A stretch of 64,000 bases of DNA from Acholoe squamosa (Eukaryota > Annelida > Polychaeta > Phyllodocida > Polynoidae): contig OX439045.1 in assembly GCA_949317995.1 (NCBI GenBank), forward strand, positions 2,513,174 through 2,577,173, written 5' to 3'. Shown here one piece after another: positions 17,047 through 29,071 of this stretch. Position numbers and translations under genes: made by a program. The notes beneath the pieces are model-generated. The model ran no database searches, was not told where the DNA came from, and saw nothing but the letters and a program-made list of their open reading frames with translations. Every line of letters begins with the position of its first letter. The stretch's first letter is position 1.

Positions 17047-17634
17047 CATGCTGTGCCAAGTAGCCCCACAGTAGTAACCCTCCCCCCGAGGGGCCACTCT
17101 CCCATTTTTGGTAAATATAATACAAAAATGCATGACCTTAATTAGGGGAGGGTTTTAAGAAAGTAAAAAGGGAAAGGAGTATATATTCTTCTTGTGTTAG
17201 ACGTGTAGGCGGGAGTGAAGGATTCTCATCATATACTTGATTTGAAAGGTGGCAATTTCAAGCTAGAGATGGGGGGGGGGTATGCCATTTGTATCTAACT
17301 CCCAAAATAAGAAGTCAACAATTTGTCATATTCTCCTTTGTAAAACAGGGCTAAATCTGGGTGTTCTTCACACATAGAAAGTTTTGAAATAAATGAATGA
17401 AATAAAAAGATATAAACACGCCCCCCGCCCCCACCGACCCAGAAGTCATACCAGAGACAGACATAACCAATTGGTTAATTGGCTAAGATATGTACACACA
17501 CATAGACGGTGTACAAGACGGTAACTGGCGCCAATTAGGGATCAACAATCTCTGTAACATCACACGGTACACAATGTACACAACTATTGTACAAATACAA
17601 ACAGCTACCGCCTATAACTATTTAAGGACCACTA

Positions 17635-18030
17635 TAATGCATGTGTGCATCATGCCCATTGGTGGTTATGATGCATCTGTGCATCATGCCCTATTGGTGG
17701 TTATGATGCATGAATGCATCATGTCCATTGGTGGTTATGATGCATGTGTGCATCATGCCCTATTGGTGGTTATTATGCATGAATGCATCATGCCCATTGG
17801 TGGTTATGATGCATATGTGCATCATGCCCTATTGGTGGTTATGATGCATGAATGCATCATGCCCATTGGTGGTTATGATGCATCTGTGCATCATGTCCTT
17901 TGGTGGTCATGATGCATGAATGCATCATGTCCATTGGTGGTTATGATGCATGAATGCATCATGCCCATTGGTGGTTATGATGCATGAGTGCATCATGCCC
18001 ATTGGTGGTTATGATGCATGAATGCAGCTC
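17635..18030. repeat. 34/35-bp satellite derived from the GCATCATG motif
   Basis: About 11 units of CATCATGCCCATTGGTGG followed by TTATGATGCATGAATG. Alternating 34- and 35-bp units make a 69-bp (23-codon) dimer, which explains the 140-codon ORF across it. Confidence 0.9.
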
Positions 18031-19265
18031 TGAATGATCTACAAATCACCATAGATCCTCGCATATAAGACACACCTCACCATACGTCAGTCCTCAGTAG
18101 GGGCTTGATTTTGATCATGTTAGTAGTACATGTACTGTTCTATAATATTAAAAGTAAAATGCACCTGAGTCTAGATACGGCTTCTAATTACAGCGCTGCT
18201 GGTACAATCTGTGTGCTGCTGGACACATCTATGAACTAGGATTAGCGTTCATGTATCATGTCGATTCTGCTGGGCTGATGCACTCCTCGTAGCGGGCATG
18301 ATGTATTAATGCATCATGATGCCCCCAAAGGGTTTATTTCCATCTCTCTGTTTCTGGTCCCACGACATACTGACCCCTAGACTGGCCAATCAGTCGGACG
18401 CCCGCTGCCCTAATCTGTTTACGTAGAGATTTGTGTACACTGGACGCACCACAATAGCATTATGGGATGCGGGATGGAGATCAGAGGGAATTGTGGGTAT
18501 TTGGGGTCGTTTTTATTGGACAGAAGGGACGCTGTAGTTTAGGGACGCTTGGGTATCAATTCACACAGTCCGTAGTCCTTTTGTGTGGGATCCTGTAATT
18601 GGTCCAATTTGAGCACGTGACTTGTGCTTTGATGTTGCCGCTAAATGCCGCCAGGGGGCACCGGAAGTCACGGTGTGGGATTTCTAGGAATTCTGGGAAT
18701 ACTCACAGGAATAATTAGCAGTGATTGGCTTAGCGTTGGTATGTTTAGTGTTACACATCCAAAGGTTGTTTTTTTTTTATATATATATAAAAGTCCCTGG
18801 AGGACTCCCCTCCATAGATGGGCGAAACAACAAAATTTTAAGTTTTGAATGTACATGAATACTTGTCTTTGCTGCGATTTGTTTCACTTGCGGGAGAAAT
18901 AATTGCGTCTGTGGATTTATCCCGATTTATGAACTTATGTAGACACACCTAGGATTGGAGCCCATGTGAAAGTGCAGTTCAGTTGTTTTTGAATTTCCCT
19001 TTTTAGCAATTCCATGCATATTATCCCCTTATTTACAGCGTCAATTAGACTTATAGGTTGTTGTTATTCCGCTAATTAGCTGTAAGTTATTCACACTCAC
19101 TGTTATTGTAAAACAACCAGTGACCACGAATTAATGTCAACTACAGCAGATACTCAGTCCAAACCACCCCCACCTCTACCCCCCCCCCCCGTCATCTCTA
19201 CCTCCCCACCCACAGTAATTTTATTTCAAATAGCGCATGTGAGGCCTACACCGCCCTACACCTAC
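18031..19265. other. Non-coding spacer
   Basis: No gene seen. It holds a short CGCATATAAGACACACC remnant (about 18058), a GCATGATG..CATCATG scrap (about 18296-18320), T/TA runs near 18768-18790 and a C-run near 19179-19190. Confidence 0.4.
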
Positions 19266-19273
19266 TCATGATG

Positions 19274-19547
19274 TACGCAATACCCCGCGTATAAGGCGCA
19301 CCTCGCGTATAAGGCGCACCCAGACTTTGGGTATGTGATATATATATATAACTTTTGTTCTTATCTATTGATTTTCAAAATTTGAAGACCTAGGCTATGG
19401 GTATCTTGGACCTATCCCCACCTGATTCTACTACTGTATATTTAGATTTTAGTGGAAAGCATCCCCTGACTTTTGGTGCTTCTATAAGGTGCACTAGGGG
19501 TCCACCCTCGCATATAAGGCGCGCCTTATACGCGAGGTATTACGGTA
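19274..19547. mobile_element. GCGTATAAGGCGC-terminal MITE
   Basis: Inverted ends TACGCAATACCCCGCGTAT and ATACGCGAGGTATTACGGTA, with internal GCGTATAAGGCGCACC repeats. Same family as 43482-43718 and the fragments near 56274 and 60312. Confidence 0.7.
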
Positions 19548-19549
19548 CA

Positions 19550-20440
19550 TATTTTAGAATCACAGAAGGATGTACATATACGGTGTGTTGGATTGTGGTC
19601 TAGATTTTTTGGTAAAGGCAATTACAATCAGAAGGCAGCCATCTGTTAGCTTATATATGACAAATGAAAAGTTTAGAAATGTCTAAATATCCTCAAACAT
19701 TTATGACTCTAGAGGTCAGAGATATTTGAATGGGACTTTACATGTATACTGGCGCATGTCAGATGTTTTATTGGAAATGGTGAATAATTAATTGGGTCAT
19801 ATCGTAGTAGACATCAAAGGCATCACATCAAACGGCACATACAAGTGATGTTTTATTGACATGTTTACAGAGAATATAGCATAGTGGTGTGACCTGTTTG
19901 ACCTTTGCTCCATGTACCACCTGCTATATGATTATTTCTGTAAGGCCAGATTTAGATGTTAGATGTGAGAATTGGACTGGGTGTATACCGTATATAGAGG
20001 GTTTTTGTGCCTACCAAAACAAAGGTTATTTCCAGTTATCCAACCGACCCTAGCTTTTCGATTTTAAGAATTTTAGAGGATTTTCAAGAATTTTCTCCCT
20101 ATTTTTCACAAATTTCCATCCATTTGCATTTTCTATAGTTCTCGAGTCATATCTTAACTAGATGATTATATTGTCACATTTCTCACGTGTTTGTCATATT
20201 TTTACGTAAATTCAGAAAGGAATCTGGAATATCTGCCCATACATTTGTATATAAAACCAATTCTCAAAAAACACTTTGATGAAGGGTCTTGGTAGGGCTG
20301 ATAACCCTATGGTGTCCATGGGTATGGCAGTGTGACCGGGGAGAATGTTGCCCCACTCCTAGCAGCTAGTGCCGTAAAGTGAACATCAAAGACACCCAGG
20401 GGGGTGGGCGGGGTTTTATGGTGCTGGGAGGACAGAATAA
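19550..20440. other. Non-coding spacer with an element end
   Basis: No gene seen. TTTCCAGTTATCCAACCGAC at about 20030 matches the left end of the element at 45201-45479. Confidence 0.4.
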
Positions 20441-20451
20441 AGGGGTATAAC

Positions 20452-20699
20452 CATTTAATGTGTGAATGGTGCATTGATGCATCATGTCCATTGGTTGTCA
20501 TAATCCATCAATGCAGCCATGGCGAGTAACTCACCATGGCTGCATTCATGCATCATGCCCACCCTATGGGGTTGGTGCACTCTTGGAGAAGTCGGCTTGT
20601 TGCTTAAATAAATTGCTGGCGAGTACTCTTAGCATTTCATTGGTGCACCATGACAACCAATGGGCATGACTCCTGTATTAGCGGCCCGTAAAGGGTTAA
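20452..20699. mobile_element. TTAA-type GCATCATG MITE, copy
   Basis: The hairpin TGCAGCCATGGCGAG/CTCACCATGGCTGCA and the second half TTTCATTGGTGCACCATG are recognisable. It ends GTAAAGGGTTAA. The central part is diverged. Confidence 0.75.
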
Positions 20700-21915
20700 A
20701 CTAAAAGGATACCCCAGAAAGCGGAGGGGCAATAAAAGGTCGTACAGAGGGGCACAGTAGCATGGGGCGTTGTGTTGGGGCATTCAGTAAGGGTGGCTGA
20801 AAATGGATGTGTACATATAGGGGGGTAACCCTTGCAGGATAACAGAGGCCTATATGTGCGGCAGGTCGTTGGACCTTGAATAACACTCAGTTATCAAAGG
20901 TTTGAGGTAATAATTAAGCATGGTTGAAATTTAAAAGTGGTGGGGGGGGGGCTTCTGCAGGCTAATACGGTACAAGAATGCACCATCACGTGACCATGGG
21001 CCTTTGAAGGGTTAAAGGTGAAAACTGAAGACACGTGGTCTCCAGTAATAGAAGGGTTAATTCACCCTCCATACGGGGTTCTGTGGCTAAATGTCCCGGA
21101 TGTAGGTTAATGTCTGATTTAATGGCAAAGGTCAGCCAGGTTAGAGACCAGAGGTCAAACTCGAGATGACGGGTCAATACGTGAAAACGTGTTAATTGGT
21201 CGAAAATACATATTCTTTATTGACGTCTTTGGCGGATCAAAACCTGTAGTAATAAGCGTACATTTTTGTATGACTGTTAAAAAAGAAAGAAAGAAACAAA
21301 AAAAAACTGATCTTTAATAAGATTGGGTCCCGTTTCCCATACATCTATTTCTCTAGGACGTGTGTGGGCCTGTGTGAGTTCTTAGTACACGTGACCAATA
21401 ATCTCAGGCCGATGCCACACCGATCCATTTGTCTATACCACAAATAGTGTGTATGGCAGAAAATAATTGGCAATATGAGATCTCAATGAATGACTAACGA
21501 TAAGCCGCCAGATTAGAGATTACACATGAACATCTATTTAATGAGTATATAGGATTACTTGAAATGCTATCCCATGTAAAATGACTAGGGGGTAGCGCCC
21601 TCCCAGATCCCCCGTCCAAGACACTATTATGCATTACAATGATATAACCAAAGCTAATTACTAAATCTATAGGATTACATGAAATCCAATCCCAGATTTA
21701 CCAATAAGGGTATCACCATCCAGAATACACCATTTAGCTTTAGCCACTAATACACAGACATTGAGTACATAAAGCGAGGGTATGAGTCTGTACGGTGAGA
21801 CCTTAATGTGTTTTACATCTGTTGTTGGCGTCGTTAGGCGTCACTAGACGCACTATGACGACGCTATGTGGCGCCACCAGAGTCTGAGACGCTGTACGGA
21901 CGCTACTCTTACATC
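20700..21915. other. Non-coding spacer
   Basis: No gene seen. A G-run at 20941-20950 and a CpG-bearing stretch at about 21828-21900 rich in GACG/GACGC words. Confidence 0.4.
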
Positions 21916-21926
21916 AACATTAGCTT

Positions 21927-22175
21927 TAACCCTTTAGGGGCCGCACAAAGTGGATGATTGCATCATGCCCTTTGGTCGTCATGATGCATCAATGTTAGTC
22001 AGTCTACTTGCAAATGCTGCACTCGAGTATCATGGCAATCTAACCGGGTAGATACCGTCTCGTAGGATCGGCATGATACATCAAAGAAGTGCTGGCCTGC
22101 ACTTCATTGGTTGCTGCATCATGAGGACCTACGGGCATGATGCACTGATGCATCAATGGCCCCTTAAAGGGTTAA
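21927..22175. mobile_element. TTAA-type GCATCATG MITE, diverged copy
   Basis: Begins TTTAACCCTTTAGGGGCCGC and ends GGCCCCTTAAAGGGTTAAA, with GCATCATGCC and GGGCATGATGCACTGATGCA inside. The hairpins are mostly decayed. Confidence 0.75.
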
Positions 22176-22204
22176 ACATCCCCCCCCCTCCCTCCTTTCC
22201 CAGC

Positions 22205-22445
22205 CCCTCCCCTGTCCCCTTGTAGTTTCTCCGTCACTGTCCCGTGAACAACCCGGTGTTGTTTGTTGTTTGTTATGACGGTGTTTTATCGTCCCTCCGT
22301 GACGTAGCGTCCGTCCTACATCAAAGGTCGCCGCCCTGCGTCCCTGTACACGACGTAACGCCCCCTAGCGGACTGTGGCCGCGTCAATCAGGTGTGACGG
22401 ACGCCGCCCTCGAGGCTCCAGGTACAGGACGCTGAGGTGACGGTA
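22205..22445. promoter_or_regulatory. CpG-rich segment, possible promoter
   Basis: A local concentration of CG dinucleotides (for example GTGACGTAGCGTCCGTCC, CACGACGTAACGCC) stands out from surrounding DNA that is poor in CpG. It is compatible with an unmethylated promoter, but there is no TATA box or gene model to support it. Confidence 0.2.
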
Positions 22446-23245
22446 GAATGTGTTCTGTAAAAGATGGCGAATTAAACTCTCTTTCTTTTAAGGTTTAGGG
22501 GAAACCTGTGAACACCTAGTAAATAGTGCTAACAGGGTTCTTAGGGCAAACCACGAATCTGAAAAATGCCCCTTATGTGTTCATAACCGAACAGCGAGAC
22601 TCTCAAACCATTTTGACTGTTGAGAGATACGGTAGTATATTTTTATTTCTCTCTTGATTACATTTATCAAACTTTTAGTAAAGCTTGGAATACTGGAAGG
22701 CCTTGAATATACCCCAGCTGTTCAGTTTTTGTTAATCATTCATGAGAATACGTTATTTATGGACAAGTTAGGAAAAGGTAAATCTCGATTTCACCTAAAG
22801 TTTGGACTCAGCTTTACCCAAATGCAATCCGAATTCCCAGCACCTCGTGTTGTACCCACTATAGCCCCTTAGTTCCATCAAGCGCCGCCAGGAGGACACA
22901 CGGCTGGTGTGTGGCTGTGTACTGGAGCGTCAAAGGCCCGCCACAGGTGTGTGTGTGGGGGGGGGGGGGGGGGTATAGACCTAAGGCTAGCCTCAGTCCC
23001 TGACTGCTCCCATAACACCAGTGGGTACCGCTCAGACGGGCGGCCAGACACAGGGGAGACTGGGAGCTACTGGATGTACCACTGTGTTACCTACACTCCC
23101 CGACCTACACTGCACCCACTACATTATACCAACACACAGGAGGCCAGTGTAGCTGTAAGCCCTGGAGGATACATAGAGGCACGTGACTGGTCAGCAGTCG
23201 ACCCTGGAGGAGGAGTTATTACAGTGTGTGCCGAATCCCGTGTGT
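22446..23245. other. Non-coding spacer
   Basis: No gene seen. An 18-nt-class G-run lies at about 22955-22972. Short ORFs here are not convincing. Confidence 0.4.
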
Positions 23246-23249
23246 AGGT

Positions 23250-23734
23250 CGTCCACACACATCACACACAGCCCTCCACTCACCCACACACCAGTACTGG
23301 AGGAGTAGGGAGGCGGGGCTTGCACCACACGGCAGCAGAGCTCAGACTTATCAACAAGTCTCTGCTTCTAGTTCTGGATTGCTCGTCCTCAGTCTGTCTG
23401 TGTCTGAGCTGGAGGAAGGAAGGAGCCCCTTGTTGTTCTTGTTCTGTGGTGACATCTCTGTGGACCATCTCTGTGCATTATATGATATATACATAACGTC
23501 TACCACCACTGAAGTTGGTTCCTGAAGTTCCCCATTTACCGGAGGGTTCTATAAACCACTGGAGTACTGCAGATACCTGTAGGTCCCTTTAAGGCCTGCT
23601 ACCACCCATCCACCTGGAGTACCACCAAGTTATCGCACCTGGAGGATTTACCTAACGTTAATACCTAGGCCCCTTTACCTGAGCCTGAGGCTGACAACTA
23701 CTACAGTACTGGAGGTACCAACTACAGGGACAGG
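23250..23734 (+). other. Possible non-coding 5' exon, doubtful
   Basis: GC-richer stretch ending in CTACAGGGACAG followed by GTATGTTAG, a good splice-donor sequence at 23735. It follows the CpG-rich segment by about 0.8 kb. There is no coding potential and no partner exon that I can identify. Confidence 0.15.
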
Positions 23735-24229
23735 TATGTTAGACTACGAGCTTTATGCCACAATTTATGGATTATTTATGAATCCTGGGGCTTAGAAAGT
23801 ACAGTCAATTATGGTCTTTATGTGGGTTCCACTCGGGAAACGGACAGTTCGACAGATTGCCGATGCGACAGGACGATTCGTCAGGATAATTGGACAGAAA
23901 TTGAAAGGACTATTGGACAGATTTTTGGGACAAACTCAACAGGTTAAGTTTTTATAGAAAGAGCACTTTAAAATGATTATCTTTTTGCACTCTGAGCCTG
24001 GGATCTATCTGGGACTGGAGTATAATAATTATTGGGGTTGTGGGATAGATGGGGGTAGGCTTGTTATGAAATGTCAGATATGTAGACTGTAGTCTACGTC
24101 ATGTAAATATACGTAATAGGGGGTTGTTATTGTAACACTGCGTGTACTGTTAGTTACATGATGTGGACATGAAACATGAATAATGTACATGTAACTTGGT
24201 TATGTCGGGGTTATGTGTGATATTTGTGG

Positions 24230-25200
24230 AATGTGGGACCGATGGCCCTAGGGACAGTTGGCCCGGGACTGATGGCCCCAGAAAATGAGACTGATGGCCC
24301 CACTTTTGGGACTGATGGCCCCACTTTCAAATTTGATGCCCCTGTGTATAATATGATCAAATAATTCATATATATTTGTTATAGAATGAATATTTACATG
24401 ATGTTGACTGCTTGGTGTATTTTAGCACAAGTTTGGAGGTGTTAGAGCCACAATAACCAATGCCTACCCACTGAGGCAGTGTGTGTAGCCCTGTGGGGTG
24501 GGTGCATGGGGATTAGCTATGACACCTTTCAGCTTGCAGCACTGACTGGGCACACTGTAGTGACTACATAGTGACTAAGAGAAATCAAAGAGAAATGGAT
24601 TAATAAAAAATGAAATTAAAAAAACAAACATATTAAAAATAAAGGAAATTAGTTAGAAATTGAAAAAAAAACTAAATTGAAAAAAAAAAATGGAATATAC
24701 AAAAAAAAATCACATTCTTCACAACTAGGAAGCTACTACTTTCACACCTGAATACACAAGAAATTGATAAGAAAAGAAATAAAAATAGAGGAAATTAAAT
24801 AGAAATTGAAAAAAAAAAACAACCATTCACACCTGATTTCTATTATTTCATTAAAATGGCAAATAAATCATAGAATATATGGTTAAAACATGAAGGGTAA
24901 GACATGTGATTTAATTGTGTTTATGTATGGATTCAATATAGGAAGCACATCTGAAATTTTTTTTTTTTTATAATTTTTTCAACATTTTTTCTTAATTTTC
25001 TTTTTTTCATATAATTTTCAATCAAGTGTAACATGGAAAGTGCCATAGATATGCATGATTAATGAAGATAGGTGATAGATGTGGGATGGACCCTGGTTTA
25101 AGAGTTGGGGCCATCAGTCTCATTTTCTAGGGCCATCGGTCCCACTTGGGGCCATCGGTCCCCGGGGCCATCGGTCTCTAGGGCCATGGGTCCCGGTACC
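24230..25200. mobile_element. Foldback element with arms of GGGACCGATGGCCC units
   Basis: The left arm (about 24234-24350) repeats GGGACTGATGGCCCC. The right arm (about 25105-25197) repeats the inverted form GGGGCCATCGGTCCC. ATATTTGTGG occurs directly at both edges (24220-24229 and 25201-25210), giving a 10-bp target duplication. The interior is A-rich without ORFs. Confidence 0.75.
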
Positions 25201-25470
25201 ATATTTGTGGCAGGGAATGATATTACATTTCATAACTTTACATGGCGTTATGAAATGCCAAATCGCGACAGTGTAACTAGATACATTAAACAATATGTAA
25301 TACACATACAGTGTGCAACGCTAAACATTGAGCCTGTCTGGTGTTATAAGTTTACTGTTTTAGTAGAATATTTAGTTATCTAATTATAATGTAGTATTAT
25401 GAAAAATTACCCACGCCACGGTCTGAAGTAGTAAAGGGACAGCTAGATCTAGGAAACCAGGTCTAGGAGG

Positions 25471-26159
25471 AATACATGAACGATGATCCCAAGGAACGAT
25501 GATCCCAGAACGATGATCCCACCTTTTGAGGAACCATGATCCCATCCTAAATAAATGATTGCCCCAGTTTTCAAATATACCCATATTGTATTTCTATCCC
25601 ATCCCTGAACATGTTATTGACAAAGTGGTATTTAGATGAAGATTTTTCCATGAAATCTAGGAAGAATTTGAGAGTGACAGGATAGTGACAGTAGGCTAGT
25701 GACTAGTACTAGTAGTGTGTGTGTAGATACAGTACTCACAGTTTGTCTGTTAATCCATGACAATCCTATAAGTATTCCATGTAGATGATGTGTATCTCCA
25801 ATAATTAAATGAAATTAATGTGTAAAATAAATATCTATAAAAAAATATCTATAAAATAAATAAAATATTTACGAAAAAATCACTCCAATAATAGATTTCT
25901 TCTATAGCCTAGGTGTAGGCCTATACAGAAAATATACTCCTGGGAAATTTTCCCAGTATCAACTCCACTGTTATATCCAACAAAATCACCAACAAATCAT
26001 GAAATACTAGTGCACAGGGGTCAATAAACATTAGGGATGAGAGATATTCTAAAGTGGGATCATGATTCCTTAAGATGGGATCATTGTTCCTGAGTAGCAG
26101 AAAATGGGATCATCGTTCCCGTGGGATCATCGTTCCTTGGGGTCATCGTTCCAGTAACC
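25471..26159. mobile_element. Foldback element with arms of GGAACGATGATCCC units
   Basis: The left arm (25477-25555) repeats GAACGATGATCCC. The right arm (26060-26152) repeats GGGATCATCGTTCC. TCTAGGAGG flanks both sides (25462-25470 and 26160-26168), a 9-bp target duplication. It sits about 270 bp from the related element at 24230-25200. Confidence 0.8.
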
Positions 26160-26213
26160 TCTAGGAGGGGTTGAACTGAAGTAAAGGGGCGTGTCCTGGG
26201 CTGGGAGGAGCAC

Positions 26214-26728
26214 CAGGGGCGGATCCAGAAGGGGTGGTCTAGGGGGGCACAACCAAGAAAATATTATCTATGGGGGGCACAAGCGGATTTTCGGGCCACG
26301 TTTCCCATTCTCGGGAGCAGAACCCTGGTTGGTAGGGACCTGACAAATGGTCAAATTATATAGACAATGGTTCTAGAAAAAGTAACCTTCTTGCTGTTTT
26401 CTTTTCTAATGTTGGGATTAGAAATGGGAGAAATTAGTGCATCAAGTATGTCGTGCAGATTTTTAATATCTTTCAGGTTTTGTAATGCATTTTGCTGTGG
26501 GGTGCTTAGATCTTTTCTGATAAGGCTTTTAACACCCTTTTCTAGTACATTTCCTATATAAAATAACCCTTCCTTATGAAGTTCATTAGGATTCTTATCA
26601 GTAGAGAGAAAAGCCTGAAAAGGGCCGCGCTGGTTGCTATGACGTCACTGCTGCTCCCAAGAATAGTTAAGAGTCATAGACTGGAACGTGCCCCCTAGCC
26701 TCCCCCCCTGGTCCTGGATCCGCCCCTG
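26214..26728. mobile_element. CAGGGGCGGATCC-terminal element, 5-bp duplication
   Basis: Ends CAGGGGCGGATCC and GGATCCGCCCCTG, flanked by AGCAC at 26209-26213 and 26729-26733. 515 bp, no transposase ORF. A hAT-type relative with 5-bp duplications is the likeliest source. Confidence 0.8.
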
Positions 26729-26734
26729 AGCACA

Positions 26735-28340
26735 TGACCAGGATCACATGTCCACCCAGGTTTGAAGGCCTAGTCCAGGCCTAGGTATGTCTAATTCTGG
26801 GTTTCTAGCTTGGCTCTTCTAGCTTAGCCTTAGGCAGTTAGGCCTTAGGGAGTTAGTAACTAGCCAGTGTTAGTAGAACAACTATTATATCATCACAAAG
26901 AAATTCAGTATTCCAACATCATGACAGCAGATTACCTCTCTACCCAACCAGACTGTGAGCCCTAAGTCAATCTACGCCTTAGACTAAAGCTAGGAATACA
27001 CGTCAGACTAAGCTGTCTGCCATCTGGATCGATCCATCCATGATCAAGTAAATTGGGATGAGAAAGCCCAGGACAAGAGACCGTGTAGGGAGACGTGGCT
27101 GCCGGGCGGTGGTGCAGGGTGAGCCGGCAGGGTCTGGGGTCTGGGCCGTGAGGCTTGGTCGGGGCTCGGTCGGATTCCTCATGTGGGTAGGTAGGGGTGA
27201 ATTTATGATCTTACTAGTCCTGGAAAAGGTGATTTTAATTCTCAGTCATAAATATTGTACTGCAGGTAGGGATACCACCATATTAGACCGATTAAACCGG
27301 TATCTACAACAATACTAAGGGCTGTCCACCCTTTTTATTGCACATTCCTGACGGATAAGTCACCAACCTTGAACGATGCCCCATATGGGGCGACGACCAG
27401 CCCTCACTATAGTCTATACAATCACCATCCACAGCAAATTTTACAATTACATGTACTACATTCACCCTACCCCCCCCCCCCCCACACACACACCCTTCCA
27501 ACCACTGGTACATGTGTATTTCTCCATTACACCACCCTCCAAACACCCTGTGTACTGACTGCATAGGTGGCCTGTAGAACAGGGACAGATGGTGCCAGAA
27601 CACTTCCTGTAGCACCACATACCAAATACACAGACATACAGGGTAAATCCAACCATCTCAAGCTTCAGCTCTTGTTGTTAGGGGAGGTCAAGGGGAAGGA
27701 GAAGGGAGGAGGTTGGCGGCGGTATCAAAGACATTCTTCATGCATTTATGGATGAATGAGATAAAAGTGAAGGCTATAGTTTAGGTCACTATTCTATGGA
27801 CAAATATCAAAATCTAAGCTGTCGACTACAAGGTCAAATTAGCTAGGCCTCGGTCTGAAAGTAGAACTGCATATTTCTTCATTAAAGCTGAAGTCATACC
27901 AGCGAGAAAGTGCGATTCAATTTGTAACTTGGAAATAGAATGACCCCCCCCCCCCGAAGCCCCCATTTGTCAATATTATTGAACCATACTTTTCCCATGT
28001 GATTGGGAGACATTGTGTAAAGGGGAGGGAGAAGTTAAGGTTAAACCTTTAAAAATTAAACTCATTCACCCCAAATCACACCTGGGCAGGTGTGAAGTGT
28101 ACCCTCCCCCCCTGCCCACCCCACACCACCATATACAGGTATAAGGCAGCACCTGGGTGGGTGGCATCTCAGTAGGTGGGATGTTTGCCTCCACATGTGG
28201 TGTATATGGCACAGTAGGTGGGGCCTTGTCCCTAGGTGTCCCAAACAGAACCCCACTGACACTGATACAAGGGGTGCTAGTAACTGCTACAGGGGTATTG
28301 AGGTGTCAGTCTCCACACACCTGTAGTCTGCTGATCAAGG
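26735..28340. other. Non-coding spacer with homopolymer runs
   Basis: No gene seen. C-run plus CA repeats at 27471-27492 and a C-run at 27944-27955. Confidence 0.4.
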
Positions 28341-28344
28341 ATCG

Positions 28345-28610
28345 GGAGGGGGTCAGCTTGTTAACAGGTGTTGATTGGGGCTTAGGCCTTCCCCTTTAAG
28401 TCAAGGGCCACATGATGCCTCCAGACTCATGTTCTTTGGTCACCATAATGCAGCAATGCAGTGCTGGGGGGGGGGGGGGGGTCAGCTTGTTAACAGGTGT
28501 TGATTGGGGCTTAGGCTTTCCCCTTTAAGTCAAGGGCCACATGATGCCTCCAGACTCATGTTCTTTGGTCACCATAATGCAGCAATGCAGTGCTGGGGGG
28601 GGGGGGGATC
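28345..28610. repeat. Tandem duplication of about 130 bp
   Basis: Two near-identical copies (about 28351-28478 and 28480-28608) run from GTCAGCTTGTTAACAGGTG to CAATGCAGTGCTGGGG, each ending in a G-run. The inner CATGATGCCTCCAGACTCATG relates them to the 51-bp array at 62185-62760. Confidence 0.9.
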
Positions 28611-28764
28611 TAGCAGCAGGAGTCTGACACCTCCACAGGTATTCACATGTATACCTACTACTGCACCCCCCCCACATGCACATACACAGGTACACCCTGC
28701 AGGTACCCCCAGCAGGCACCCACTGGTCACCCTATGGGCCTGTTCTCCTCATCGTGCATTAGTG

Positions 28765-28985
28765 ATAACCCTGTATGGGCCGGCATGATGCACCAATCAA
28801 GTGCTGGCATGATTACCTGCCAGAATTTCATTGGAGCATCATGCTGACCCCAGGTGTATAGATACATGTATAAACCCCATAGGGTCGGCATGATGCCTGA
28901 ATGCAGCCCTGGCGAGTAACTCCTGCATCATGACGACCAATGGGCATGATGCATAAATGCATCAGCGGCCCCCAAACGGCTAAAG
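28765..28985. mobile_element. TTAA-type GCATCATG MITE, rearranged copy
   Basis: Contains GGCATGATGCACCAATCAAG, TTTCATTGGAGCATCATG, GAATGCAGCCCTGGCGAGTA and the right end ATGCATCAGCGGCCCC. The order of the two hairpin halves is altered. Confidence 0.7.
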
Positions 28986-28997
28986 GGTCATAAGGAC

Positions 28998-29066
28998 CAG
29001 GGGCGGATCCAGAAGGGGTGGTTAGGGGGCGCGTGCCCCCTAGCCCCCCCCCTGGATCCGCCCCTG
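28998..29066. mobile_element. Minimal 69-bp CAGGGGCGGATCC element
   Basis: Little more than the two inverted ends joined through a C/G-rich loop. Flanked by AGGAC at 28993-28997 and 29067-29071. Confidence 0.8.
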
Positions 29067-29071
29067 AGGAC

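Noticed and set aside
17490-17912. 140-codon plus-strand ORF
   Set aside because: Produced by the 34/35-bp satellite, whose dimer is 69 bp.
17635-18030. CRISPR-like alternation of repeats
   Set aside because: Units are contiguous palindromic satellite copies without unique spacers, and the window is eukaryotic.
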